Shown piece by piece: positions 38,693-46,514 of a stretch of DNA of 64,000 bases. Made by a program: the position numbers and the translations under genes. The notes beneath the pieces are model-generated. The model was not told the DNA's origin. It searched no databases and was given only the letters and a program-made list of their open reading frames with translations. The number at the start of each line of letters is the position of its first letter. Position 1 is the stretch's first letter. Origin of the DNA: Hyphococcus sp. (GTDB lineage: Bacteria > Pseudomonadota > Alphaproteobacteria > Caulobacterales > Parvularculaceae); assembly GCA_021776335.1 (NCBI GenBank), contig JAJFGB010000011.1, forward strand, positions 310,001-374,000. Reading direction: 5' to 3'.

Positions 38693-38995
38693 TCAATGGA
38701 CGTGGCGTACCCGGCGTGTGTGCGTGACCTCATAGGTCGCCATGTGGACTTTCAAACGGTAGATTAGCCGATCGGGTCCAACGGCAGTAATTTTAATGAT
38801 ATGGCCGAAATGATCGCCGGGGCCAAAGCTGTGATAGCCATATGCGCGTAGCGCTGTGCGTAGTTCTGGCAGGGAAAGGCCGCCCTGGTTTTCAATTTTA
38901 AGGATGTCGCCGGTTTGCAACACTGCAGGTTCTGCGGCGACAGCGTTTGCAGAAATAAAGAACGCTGCGACAGCTGCGATAAATAAATGCTTCAT
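38693..38995 (-). CDS. Small exported protein, tandem paralogue 2 (PepSY-like?)
   Basis: 100 aa with a Sec signal (MKHLFIAAVAAFFISANAVA, then AEP) and AGGAGA before the ATG. The mature part shares a pattern with the neighbouring paralogue at 39216: VLxTGDxL, LxxYGYxxFGPGxxxGHIIxITAxGPDxxxYxLxVHxxTxEV. The single alpha-beta-beta layout resembles a short PepSY domain, but I cannot confirm it. The C-terminal HTRRVRHVH is basic. Function unknown. Confidence 0.78.
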   Translation of the reverse strand: MKHLFIAAVAAFFISANAVAAEPAVLQTGDILKIENQGGLSLPELRTALRAYGYHSFGPGDHFGHIIKITAVGPDRLIYRLKVHMATYEVTHTRRVRHVH

Positions 38996-39215
38996 GACTA
39001 TTTCTCCTGTTGATGCGAGGAGATAATAGCAAAGGCGGTGCGTCGCCGCGCCGGCCTTCCCACGAACGTGAAGAAAATGTGTTTGCTTGTGTGTATGCCT
39101 GGATGCAGATCAAACTGATCAGCGGTGCTTTGGCAGCGGCGGTCATTGCATAGCCGCCCGCCCGAGCAGTTGAAAGAAACCACGGGTCAAATGATCCGGC
39201 GGAGGAAAGCGTCGC

Positions 39216-39521
39216 CTAATACCAAAAATTACGCGGTCTCTGGACACGCAGAACTTCATGCGTTGTCCAGTGGACGGTCAATTCATAACGGTTCTTGTCT
39301 GGGCCAAAGGCGGTAATTCTGATAATGTGCCCCTGTATTCCGCCAGGGCCAAAATTCGTATACCCATATTCTTTCAATGCTAGGCGTACCGACCACCTTG
39401 TCAGCGTTACGCCTTCTCCGACGTTAAGTACATCACCGGTTCTAAGGACGCGCGGCTCGGCGGCCAGCACATTCGTGCAAAGAAAAAATAGGGCTGCGGT
39501 TACAAAGAGCAACTGTTTCAT
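39216..39521 (-). CDS. Small exported protein, tandem paralogue 1 (PepSY-like?)
   Basis: 101 aa; ATG at 39521 has AGGAGA eight bases upstream. Sec signal MKQLLFVTAALFFLCTNVLA then AEP. It is clearly paralogous to the gene at 38693, with the same signal/AEP junction, the TGD motif, YGY-FGPG, GHII and VH. Both lie on the minus strand between the 6S RNA gene and 5-FCL. The 220-bp gap between the two copies (38996-39215) shows no gene. Confidence 0.78.
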   Translation of the reverse strand: MKQLLFVTAALFFLCTNVLAAEPRVLRTGDVLNVGEGVTLTRWSVRLALKEYGYTNFGPGGIQGHIIRITAFGPDKNRYELTVHWTTHEVLRVQRPRNFWY

Positions 39522-39619
39522 CGACCCGTCTCCTGTCAGCTGAGGATGTCGTATCACAACTGTCGAGCACTTGTGACGTCGTCTCGGGAATGTGAAGAAG
39601 TGGCGCCAATCCGTCAGGC

Positions 39620-39780
39620 AAAAAAACGCCGCCCTGGCCGTCGGACTATTGTTCACCCTGGAACCCTAAGGACCAGGTGGGCGCCACGTATCAAAGGCCA
39701 GGGCCTAAGTCAGAGGCAGCTCCCATTCAAAGAGATAAGGCCCTGGGGAATTTTGTCCTGACGCGCCGGGCAGCACTGAT
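39620..39780 (-). ncRNA. ssrS: 6S RNA
   Basis: About 160 nt, read on the minus strand. The 3' half has CACCTGG...AGGGTTCCAGGGTGAAC, the counterpart of the 3' central-bubble hairpin of E. coli 6S RNA (TTCACC...AGGGTTCAAGGGTTAC). The 5' half has TTCCCCAGGGCCTTAT, matching the TCCCCTGAGCCGATAT block. The ends pair as a closing stem (AGTGCTGCCC with GGGCGGCGTT), and seven T residues follow (39626-39620). 6S RNA sequesters sigma-70 holoenzyme in stationary phase. The same-strand 5-FCL gene downstream is the classical neighbour. A promoter sits at the correct distance upstream. Confidence 0.85.
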
Positions 39781-39781
39781 G

Positions 39782-39810
39782 TAAATAGGCAGCGATATGC
39801 CCCCCGTAAA
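39782..39810 (-). promoter_or_regulatory. Sigma-70-type promoter of the 6S RNA gene
   Basis: Minus strand TTTACG (39810-39805), 17-base spacer, TATTTA (39787-39782), placing transcription start near 39778, where the closing stem begins. A GCCCC...GGGGGC hairpin overlapping the -35 side may terminate rsmD. Confidence 0.6.
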
Positions 39811-39825
39811 GGGGCGCGCCGCCGG

Positions 39826-40389
39826 TTACGCTCGGTAGCGGTAAATCCCGATCTGGGCCGCACCATAATGGCGCCGGTCGACTTCCGTAAATCCATCCGC
39901 TGAGACCGCTGGCTCGCTTTCGGCTTGTTCAACGACAGTAAGGGCTGAGGGCGCGAGCCAGCCGCCTTTATCAAGGGTTTCCATGGCAGGTGCGCACAGG
40001 TCCTTATTATAGGGCGGATCGAGAAATGCGAGATCGAAGGCCGGGCCGTCCCCGGCAGGTTTTTGACCTAAAGTGGCTGCGGAACGCCGGTGAACGCGTG
40101 TTGCGCCGAAAAGATTGAGCGCCTCGATATTTTCGCGGATCGTTGCACGTGCGGCGGCGTCAATTTCAACAAATAGACACCAGCTTGCGCCGCGCGATAG
40201 CGCTTCGATGCCAAGCGCGCCGGAGCCGGCGAAGAGATCAAGAACGCGGGTGTCCTCAAAATCAAAATCATCGCGTGATGCCAGGATATTAAACAGTGAT
40301 TCCCTTGTGCGATCTGTTGTGGGGCGTGCAATCAGGCCTTCGGGCGCGCCGATCCGCCTGCCGCTGAATTTCCCGCCAATAATCCGCAT
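39826..40389 (-). CDS. rsmD: 16S rRNA (guanine966-N2)-methyltransferase RsmD
   Basis: Methylates G966 of 16S rRNA. Starts MRIIGGKFSGRRI, with the SAM-binding motif LDLFAGSGALGIEALSRGA and the N6/N2-MTase catalytic DPPY. 187 aa, the usual size. It is the last gene of the minus-strand run rluB-DUF4169-rsmD and ends just ahead of the 6S RNA promoter. Confidence 0.96.
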   Translation of the reverse strand: MRIIGGKFSGRRIGAPEGLIARPTTDRTRESLFNILASRDDFDFEDTRVLDLFAGSGALGIEALSRGASWCLFVEIDAAARATIRENIEALNLFGATRVHRRSAATLGQKPAGDGPAFDLAFLDPPYNKDLCAPAMETLDKGGWLAPSALTVVEQAESEPAVSADGFTEVDRRHYGAAQIGIYRYRA

Positions 40390-40394
40390 GGCGA

Positions 40395-40574
40395 TTAGTC
40401 TTCCTCGCTCTGATGTCCGTCGACGTGACGAGCGAGATCATCGCGGGCTTTCGCGTCCTCTTTTTTTTCTGACCGCGTTCGCCCAAACTTAACGCTGTTT
40501 TCGGCAGCGTGCTTTTTATCAGCGGCGCGATTTTTCTGCTTTCGAAAGCGATTGAGATTGACGATATTGCTCAT
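40395..40574 (-). CDS. DUF4169 small basic protein
   Basis: 59 aa starting MSNIVNLNRFRKQKNRAADK, ending in acidic HQSEED. The NLNRFRKQK...AA-N---FGRT pattern is that of DUF4169, known mainly from alphaproteobacteria and without assigned function. The ATG overlaps the rluB stop by four bases (ATGA), so it is translationally coupled to rluB, and it is followed five bases later by rsmD. Confidence 0.85.
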   Translation of the reverse strand: MSNIVNLNRFRKQKNRAADKKHAAENSVKFGRTRSEKKEDAKARDDLARHVDGHQSEED

Positions 40575-41335
40575 AATCCAATCTCGGTGCAAAGCTTCTT
40601 GCCCAATTGTTCCCGCAACTGCTTGCCTGGGACTTCTTCAAAACTGCCTTTGGGCAATTTACCCAACTGGAACGGGCCATAGGCTGTACGGATGAGCCGG
40701 TTCACCGTCAGGCCGAGGTGGCGCATGACGGTGCGAACCTCGCGGTTCTTGCCTTCATTGATCGACAAGGTAATCCATTGATTGCCGCCCTGTTGTTGGT
40801 CGAGCTTTGCGCGGATCGGACCATATTCAAGACCGTCAATGTTGACCCCGTCTTTGAGTCCATCAAGGACGGTTTGGGTTGTTCGACCATAGGCGCGAAC
40901 ACGGTAGCGTCGCGTCCAGGCATTGGCGGGTAATTCCAGCTGCCGCGAAAGCGCACCGGAATTGGTTAATAACAACAATCCCTCGGTGGTGAGATCCAGA
41001 CGCCCCACAGATATGACTCGAGGCAAGCGCCCATCAAGTGCGTCAAATACGGTAGGGCGTCCTTGCGGGTCCTTATGGGTCGTCACCAGCCCATCGGGTT
41101 TGTGAAAGCGCCACATGCGCGGCGGCTGGGGTTTTGCGACCCGCGTCCCATCAACGCGGACCTCCATATCGGGGGTTACCTTGAATGCTGGGGTAGAAAG
41201 CGTTTTGCCGTCGACAGTGACAACCCCCTGTTCGATCAATTTCTCGGCTTCACGGCGTGAAGCGACGCCGGCACGAGCCAGAAATTTCGCGATGCGTTCA
41301 CCTTCCGTGTCCAGCTTCGCCAGGGAATCAGTCAT
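40571..41335 (-). CDS. rluB: RluB-type rRNA pseudouridine synthase
   Basis: N-terminal S4 RNA-binding domain (IAKFLARAGVASRREAEKLI) and the RsuA/RluB catalytic motif VGRLDLTTEGLLLLTN with the catalytic Asp. KPDGLVTTHKDPQGR and EGKNREVRTVM are further family blocks. 254 aa. RluB modifies U2605 of 23S rRNA in E. coli; RluE/F specificity cannot be excluded. First gene of the rluB-DUF4169-rsmD operon. Confidence 0.92.
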   Translation of the reverse strand: MTDSLAKLDTEGERIAKFLARAGVASRREAEKLIEQGVVTVDGKTLSTPAFKVTPDMEVRVDGTRVAKPQPPRMWRFHKPDGLVTTHKDPQGRPTVFDALDGRLPRVISVGRLDLTTEGLLLLTNSGALSRQLELPANAWTRRYRVRAYGRTTQTVLDGLKDGVNIDGLEYGPIRAKLDQQQGGNQWITLSINEGKNREVRTVMRHLGLTVNRLIRTAYGPFQLGKLPKGSFEEVPGKQLREQLGKKLCTEIGL

Positions 41336-41549
41336 GGTTTAGAAATCCTCAAAAAAATCTTCCAGAATAAGCGCAGGAAAATCTGGCGGGGCAAATAGAG
41401 ATCAAAGAAAAAAGCGACCCATTGGTACACCAGATCCAGACGTGGCGCGACTAAGACTTCTTCGAGTGATGCCGCGTGATAGCGCGCCAGATTGTCATAT
41501 CATAGCCCTCCGCACTGGTGGAGCTAAGAGTGGCAGCGTAAAAGGGCTG

Positions 41550-42002
41550 ATGGACGGATATCATCAACATATGAGCCACGCCCTTAATGAAGCGCGCGCG
41601 GCGGCCGCTGCGGGCGAGGCGCCGATCGGCGCTGTATTGATAGACGCTTCGGGTGAAATCATTGCCGCGGCAGGGAATGCGCCGATCGGAGCTCATGACC
41701 CGACGGCACATGCGGAAATTCTGGTTCTGCGCGCCGCCGCGGAAAAGCTCGGCAATTACCGGCTGCCGGACACGACGCTTTATGTGACGCTGGAGCCCTG
41801 CGCTATGTGTGCAGGCGCGATTTCCCATGCGCGCGTGGCGCGATTGGTGATTGCGGCAAGTGATCCTAAAGGCGGTGCTGTTTGGCACGGTCCGAAATTT
41901 TTTGAGCAACCGACCTGCCATTGGCGTCCGGAAGTCGCTCAAGGGCCCTTTGCAGAAGAGGCGGGGCAATTGTTGAAAGACTTTTTCAGGGTCCGTCGCT
42001 AG
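41550..42002 (+). CDS. tadA: tRNA-specific adenosine deaminase TadA
   Basis: Makes inosine at the wobble position of tRNA-Arg(ACG). Zinc site: TAHAE (His and catalytic Glu) and PCAMCAGAI (two Cys). The start is set at ATG 41550 (MDGYHQHMSHALNEA), which gives a normal 150 aa; ATG 41571 is an alternative, and an upstream ORF extension to 41442 adds unrelated sequence. Confidence 0.92.
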   Translation: MDGYHQHMSHALNEARAAAAAGEAPIGAVLIDASGEIIAAAGNAPIGAHDPTAHAEILVLRAAAEKLGNYRLPDTTLYVTLEPCAMCAGAISHARVARLVIAASDPKGGAVWHGPKFFEQPTCHWRPEVAQGPFAEEAGQLLKDFFRVRR

Positions 42003-42096
42003 CGCATTTCTGGGGTTAAAAGCGGCGCTATTAACGGGATTTGATCGTCGCTGCGGTGACGCACTTCCATTGTGAAATGCGCCAGACTTTTATCTT

Positions 42097-42145
42097 GGGC
42101 GTTTTCGGACGATAAACCGGAACCCATTTTATCTCGAAAACGCCC
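42097..42145. repeat. Palindromic intergenic repeat, diverged copy
   Basis: GGGCGTTTTCG (42097-42107) and CGAAAACGCCC (42135-42145) form a perfect 11-bp inverted repeat around a loop containing ATAAACCGGAACCCATTTTAT, of the same kind as the ACCGGTTTCCACTTTT loop at 35134-35160. The rest of the 42003-42217 gap shows nothing else. Confidence 0.5.
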
Positions 42146-42217
42146 GGGGCGACTGCGCTTCAGGCTTTCACCTTTTGGCGCGCTCGCTATCATGCACTGA
42201 AATGAAGGAGAGCCCAG

Positions 42218-43441
42218 ATGGATTTCGCCTATTCCGACCGCTGCAAGGATTACTTAAACCGTGTTTCCGATTTCATGGACGCCCATGTCTATGAGGGCGC
42301 CGAAATTTATGAACGTCAGCATACGGAGTTTGGTCCTGGCGCAGGGCGCTGGAAAGTCCCGCCGATCATCGAAGAATTAAAGGATAAAGCAAAAGCCGAA
42401 GGCCTTTGGAATATGTTTCACCCCGACCCTAAATTCGGTCCGGGGCTTTCCAACGCCGACTATGCGCCAATCGCAGAGTTGACCGGCCGTTGCCTTATTG
42501 CGCCAGAGGTTTTTAACTGCGCCGCGCCTGATACCGGTAATATGGAAGTGATTTCGAAATATGGCTCACCCGAACAGCAGGAGCAGTGGCTCCATCCGTT
42601 GCTCGAAGGGAAGATTCGGTCAGCTTTTTTGATGACCGAACCGGCAGTCGCATCTTCTGACGCCACCAATATTGAAACCGAAATCACGCGTGACGGAGAT
42701 GACTACGTCATCAATGGGTGCAAATGGTGGTCGTCAGGCGCTGGCGATCCGCGCTGCAAGATTTTCATTGTGATGGGCAAGACCGATAAAGAGGCCCAAC
42801 GGCACGTGCAGCAATCGCAGATTCTGGTTCCTGCCGATGCGCCGGGCGTTAACATTATTCGTCACCTTCCCGTGTTCGGCTATGATGATGCACCCCACGG
42901 CCATATGGAAGTAGAATTGAAAGATGTGCGCGTGCCCAAGGAAAACATCATTCTTGGCGAAGGGCGCGGCTTTGAAATTGCGCAAGGGCGGTTGGGGCCG
43001 GGTCGCATTCATCATTGCATGCGTACGATTGGCGCTGCCGAAGTCGCACTTGAAAAAATGGTCAAACGCATTCTCACACGTGAAGCCTTCGGCAAACCGA
43101 TCTATAAACATTCGATCTGGGAGCAGCGCGTTGCAGAAGCGCGCATCGATATTGAAATGACGCGACTCTTAACGCTGAAAGCCGCATGGATGATGGACAC
43201 GGTGGGCAACAAAGTGGCGCAAGGCGAGATTGCGATGATTAAGGTTGCGGCGCCGCGTATTGCGCTGAAAATTATCGATGACGCGATTCAGGCCCATGGC
43301 GGGGCAGGCGTTACGACTGATTTTGGCCTGGCGCGCATGTACTCCATGCTCAGGACGCTCCGCCTTGCGGATGGGCCGGACGAAGTTCATTGTCGATCGA
43401 TTGCGCGAATGGAATTCAAGAAACATTCGAATGCGGTGTAG
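42218..43441 (+). CDS. Acyl-CoA dehydrogenase family protein
   Basis: FAD enzyme catalysing alpha,beta-dehydrogenation of acyl-CoA. AAGGAG precedes the ATG. Family signatures are [16 protein letters not shown] in the middle domain, [18 protein letters not shown], and [20 protein letters not shown] with the C-terminal [10 protein letters not shown]. 407 aa, typical of the ACAD10/11-like long-chain group. Chain length not predictable. No other beta-oxidation genes are adjacent. Confidence 0.93.
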   Translation: MDFAYSDRCKDYLNRVSDFMDAHVYEGAEIYERQHTEFGPGAGRWKVPPIIEELKDKAKAEGLWNMFHPDPKFGPGLSNADYAPIAELTGRCLIAPEVFNCAAPDTGNMEVISKYGSPEQQEQWLHPLLEGKIRSAFLMTEPAVASSDATNIETEITRDGDDYVINGCKWWSSGAGDPRCKIFIVMGKTDKEAQRHVQQSQILVPADAPGVNIIRHLPVFGYDDAPHGHMEVELKDVRVPKENIILGEGRGFEIAQGRLGPGRIHHCMRTIGAAEVALEKMVKRILTREAFGKPIYKHSIWEQRVAEARIDIEMTRLLTLKAAWMMDTVGNKVAQGEIAMIKVAAPRIALKIIDDAIQAHGGAGVTTDFGLARMYSMLRTLRLADGPDEVHCRSIARMEFKKHSNAV

Positions 43442-43467
43442 TGAAGCAAGATAAGGAATAATTGCAG

Positions 43468-43887
43468 ATGATTAAAATCATATCGGCGATTTTTCTGGTG
43501 ACGATCGTCGGGTGTGATTCCAACTCCTATGACGCAAATGATGAAGCTTCAGTTCGGGCGCTGGATATGGATCTGGCGAGCCTGATCGAGGCGAGCGTAA
43601 GCCTGCCGGACGATCATCAAGTTTCCGAATATGTCCGCTTTTATGCCGATGTTGAAAAAGAGGGCGTGCGTTTTGTAAAGGCGGTATATCTGGACAATCG
43701 TTTGGTTGAAAGGCATGGGGCCCGCGACGGCGGACTGGCAATTAATTATCCTGGCGAAGGGCAGATTCGAATCGTTCAGGAAAATCAGTTTCCGCTTATT
43801 ACCGACGGCGGCTGTTCAATCGTCAACATATTATATGATGTCAGTCGCGCCGAATTCGAACATGTATACTGCAATGGTCGCGCCTAG
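43468..43887 (+). CDS. Small lipoprotein of unknown function
   Basis: 139 aa; ATG 43468 with AAGGA ten bases upstream. Lipoprotein signal with lipobox TIVGC. The mature part is acidic and beta-rich (EYVRFYADVEKEGVRFVKAVYLD) with two late Cys (GGCSIVNILYD and VYCNGRA) that could pair. I do not recognise the family. It follows the acyl-CoA dehydrogenase by about 26 bp and may be co-transcribed. Confidence 0.75.
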   Translation: MIKIISAIFLVTIVGCDSNSYDANDEASVRALDMDLASLIEASVSLPDDHQVSEYVRFYADVEKEGVRFVKAVYLDNRLVERHGARDGGLAINYPGEGQIRIVQENQFPLITDGGCSIVNILYDVSRAEFEHVYCNGRA

Positions 43888-43955
43888 GCGTGATCCGGTC
43901 AAAAAATTCCATCGAAATGCATACCATACGCCTTGTATGAAGTGAGGGCTTGAAC

Positions 43956-44366
43956 ATGACAGCAATCTTAACGCCTGTGCTTGCGCTTATCATCTGGACT
44001 CTGATTGTTTGGCTTTGGATGTATGCAACGCGCATCCCGGCGATGAAAAAGGCTGGGATCGAGCCGCAAGCGGCGATCCACCCAGGCGCGCTGTCAGCTT
44101 TACCAACTAACGCCCGCGTTGTTGCGGATAATTACAACCATCTGCTTGAGCAGCCGGTGATTTTTTATGCCCTCGTGTTTTATTCCCACCTCGCCGGTGT
44201 TGCCGATCCGCTTAATATCGGGCTGGCCTGGGGGTATGTGGCGTTGCGCATCGCACATTCCATCGCGCAGATTATTTTGCAAAAAGTGATGGTGCGATTT
44301 CCGTTATTTGTGCTGTCGACGATCCTGTTGATCGTCATTGCAATCAGGAATCTAATTGCTCTTTAG
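43956..44366 (+). CDS. MAPEG-family membrane protein
   Basis: 136 aa with four hydrophobic helices. The signature is the loop ADNYNHLLEQPVIFYALVFY and the Arg in YVALRIAHSIAQ, both diagnostic of MAPEG (membrane-associated proteins in eicosanoid and glutathione metabolism). ATG 43956 is chosen with GAGGGC eight bases upstream rather than TTG six bases earlier. Bacterial substrate unknown. Confidence 0.88.
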   Translation: MTAILTPVLALIIWTLIVWLWMYATRIPAMKKAGIEPQAAIHPGALSALPTNARVVADNYNHLLEQPVIFYALVFYSHLAGVADPLNIGLAWGYVALRIAHSIAQIILQKVMVRFPLFVLSTILLIVIAIRNLIAL

Positions 44367-44391
44367 TCGGTGCGCGTGATTGGTCGTTGGT

Positions 44392-44772
44392 TTACCCGGC
44401 GCTTTCATTTTGCTTTTCCATAAAACTCGGCGGCGCTACCCATGTTTCAGGATAATATTTATTCGCCCAAAGACAGACTTCCTGGAGGACGGGCAATAAG
44501 TTTCTGCCTTTTTCTGTGAGCTCATATTCGAATCTCTTCGGCCGCATTTGATAGGCGTTCCGCATCGCCAGGCCTGCCGTCTCGATTAGCGCGAGCCGGT
44601 CGGTCAGTACGTTGGTCGCGATCCCCTCTGGGCTATCGAGAAATTCTGAAAATCGTTTTTTGCCGTTGATTATGTCGCGCAGGATCACCAGCGTCCATCG
44701 ATCACCGATAATGTCCAGCGTTGTGGCGATGGGGCAACCAGAACGGGGCTCTTTCAGCAGGGCTTTGACCAT
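44392..44772 (-). CDS. HxlR-family winged-helix transcriptional regulator
   Basis: Signature SGCPIATTLDIIGDRWTLVILRDI, including the Cys that serves as a redox switch in some HxlR proteins, followed by the recognition region GIATNVLTDRLALIETAGL and YELTEKGRNLLPVL. About 126 aa. The ATG at 44775 is immediately next to 44772; the second has better spacing to GGAAG. It is divergent from the GFA gene, with a large palindrome in between that is probably its operator. Confidence 0.9.
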   Translation of the reverse strand: MVKALLKEPRSGCPIATTLDIIGDRWTLVILRDIINGKKRFSEFLDSPEGIATNVLTDRLALIETAGLAMRNAYQMRPKRFEYELTEKGRNLLPVLQEVCLWANKYYPETWVAPPSFMEKQNESAG

Positions 44773-44840
44773 CATTCTTCCATCGTAACGATCCCCAAAT
44801 TTTCAGGGATACATGCAGAATAAGTTGCTTCGTTTGATCT

Positions 44841-44870
44841 GTCACTTGTTAATTGCAATTAACAAATGAC
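44841..44870. promoter_or_regulatory. 30-bp near-perfect palindrome, probable HxlR operator
   Basis: A 20-bp perfect palindrome, TTGTTAATTGCAATTAACAA, at 44846-44865. After one mismatched pair it extends symmetrically to GTCA...TGAC, covering 30 bp with 28 matching. It lies about 70 bp before the HxlR start and 40 bp before the GFA start. Position and dyad symmetry suggest binding by a dimeric winged-helix regulator; the binding itself is inferred. Confidence 0.7.
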
Positions 44871-44909
44871 TGTGATAAAGCATCCGGGAATTTAATGAGG
44901 AGAGACCCC

Positions 44910-45350
44910 ATGGCGACTAATCTAAAAGGCGGCTGTCTGTGCGGCGCCATTACCTATGAAACCAGCGCTGAACCGCAAATTGTTGGACATTGTCATTGTG
45001 TGGATTGCCGGAAATCGAGTGGGACCGGTCACGGCACCCATGTTGGCCTGCCGGAAGACGCGCTGACTATTTCGGGCGAAGTAAAATTCTATGACAGCCC
45101 GGCTGACACCGGCAACATTGTCAGCCGCGGGTTTTGCGCAAAATGCGGGTCGGCGATCCTGTCCCGCAATTCTGGCATGGCTGGCATGGCCTTTTTACGC
45201 GCTTCAAGCCTTGATGACCCGAATGCAGTCACGCCGCAAATGATTGTCTATGCGAGCCGGGCGCCTTCATGGGACAAAATGGACCCAGATCTGCCGTCCT
45301 TTGCGGAAATGCCCGAGGGCGGCCCCGCCGCTGCTATGGCCGATCATTGA
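44910..45350 (+). CDS. GFA-family (glutathione-dependent formaldehyde-activating-like/CENP-V) zinc protein
   Basis: ATG 44910 with GAGGAGA upstream; a longer ORF starting at 44853 would run through the operator palindrome. Zinc motifs are CLCGAITY, HCHCVDCRKSSG and CAKCGSAI, the GFA/CENP-V pattern. 146 aa, cytoplasmic. Members are often annotated as glutathione-dependent formaldehyde-activating enzymes, though that activity is disputed. Divergent from hxlR, so probably its regulated target. Confidence 0.9.
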   Translation: MATNLKGGCLCGAITYETSAEPQIVGHCHCVDCRKSSGTGHGTHVGLPEDALTISGEVKFYDSPADTGNIVSRGFCAKCGSAILSRNSGMAGMAFLRASSLDDPNAVTPQMIVYASRAPSWDKMDPDLPSFAEMPEGGPAAAMADH

Positions 45351-45425
45351 TGGACTGAGAAGTTATTCCGAAATCGACGTGCCCGACCTATATTAGAGGA
45401 TCGGCAATCAGGGAATGTGTTTCTC

Positions 45426-45731
45426 ATGGAAAATCTCAGCCCAATCCAGCTTTGGATATTGATGGCGGCGGTCGCTTATGCAGCGTTTCTTTTTGGCAGG
45501 GCAACCAAGCCCGTCAATCCCCAGGAGCGGGAGCGTCGGCGACTGGTCGAAGAAAAAGAGATCGAAACCGCACTTTCGGATCTTTCTGCGTCGAAATGGG
45601 AAGAGATCGATCGTCTTTTGGCAGGCAAGAAGAAAATCGAAGCCATTAAAATTCTGCGCGAGGCGACGGGCCTGGGGTTGAAGCTTTCAAAAGCAGCCGT
45701 GGAAAACCGCGGTCGCCAGCAAGGTTTGTGA
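45426..45731 (+). CDS. Membrane-tethered protein with ribosomal L7/L12 C-terminal-like domain
   Basis: 101 aa. One N-terminal hydrophobic helix (LWILMAAVAYAAFLFG), a charged linker (ERERRRLVEEKEIE), then KKKIEAIKILREATGLGLKLSKAAVE, which matches the L7/L12 C-terminal fold (KI-AIK--RE-TGLGL-EAK--V). It is not the ribosomal stalk protein itself, as it lacks the dimerisation domain and has a membrane anchor. The start is uncertain (GTG 45417 or ATG 45426). Function unknown. Confidence 0.75.
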   Translation: MENLSPIQLWILMAAVAYAAFLFGRATKPVNPQERERRRLVEEKEIETALSDLSASKWEEIDRLLAGKKKIEAIKILREATGLGLKLSKAAVENRGRQQGL

Positions 45732-45819
45732 AAGCAACCCTGGCGTTCGGAAGTTGAGCCGCATCCGGTCCTCATGCTGAGACCGACAATACTGTGCTTC
45801 TATGTAAAGGAAATCAACG

Positions 45820-46509
45820 ATGGCGTTTACGGGCCTGCCCAAAGATTATTTCGCGTTTTTCAATGAGTTGAAAGTGAATAACAACCGTGAATGGTTCAAC
45901 GACAACAAGCCGCGATTTAAAGAAAGCGTTCAGGAACCGCTCGCTGCTTTTGTCGAAGCGATGGCGCCACGCCTGAAGAAAGTGTCAAAACATTTTGTCG
46001 CAGATCCGCGCCTTAATGGCGGGTCGGTGTTTCGTATCTATAAGGATGTCCGGTTTTCTAAAGATAAGGCGCCCTATAAAATTCACGGTGGTGTGCAGTT
46101 TCGTCATGCCCTTGGCAAGGATGCCCACGCGCCCGGTTTTTATGTGCACCTTGCGCCGGATGAAGTTTTCTACGGCGGCGGTGTCTGGCATCCGCCCGCG
46201 CCGCAATTATTGAAGATTCGCGAAGCAATTCGTGACAAGAAAAAGCCATGGGCAGCAGCAACCACAGGCGCGGTTTTCAAAAAACGCTTCAAGGGCGTGC
46301 GCGGCGAAGGCTTGACGCGGCCGCCGCGCGGCTTTGATGGCGAGCACCCATTGATTGAAGATATCAAGCGTAAAAGTTTTTTCGCCATGGCAGAGGGTAG
46401 GCCTGCGCAGATAAAAAAACCGACCTTTGTCGATGATGTCGAGGCCGCGATGAAGGACGGCAAACCTTTAATGAAGTTTCTTTGCGACGCGGTCGGCGCG
46501 CCGATCTGA
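45820..46509 (+). CDS. DUF2461 (TIGR02453) family protein
   Basis: 229 aa. The pattern NNNREWFNDNKPRFKESVQEP near the N-terminus, FRIYKDVRFSKDKAPYK and GGGVWHPPAPQL in the middle are the DUF2461 hallmarks. Soluble and cytoplasmic; the family has no established function. AAGG lies upstream of the ATG. It is convergent with the MATE gene, with only 5 bp between the ends. Confidence 0.9.
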   Translation: MAFTGLPKDYFAFFNELKVNNNREWFNDNKPRFKESVQEPLAAFVEAMAPRLKKVSKHFVADPRLNGGSVFRIYKDVRFSKDKAPYKIHGGVQFRHALGKDAHAPGFYVHLAPDEVFYGGGVWHPPAPQLLKIREAIRDKKKPWAAATTGAVFKKRFKGVRGEGLTRPPRGFDGEHPLIEDIKRKSFFAMAEGRPAQIKKPTFVDDVEAAMKDGKPLMKFLCDAVGAPI

Positions 46510-46514
46510 AGGGA

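Noticed and set aside
39620-39760. 6S-like motif read on the plus strand
   Set aside because: The reverse complement also shows a TTCACC...AAGG pattern, but the closing stem, T run, promoter and 5-FCL orientation all fit only the minus strand.
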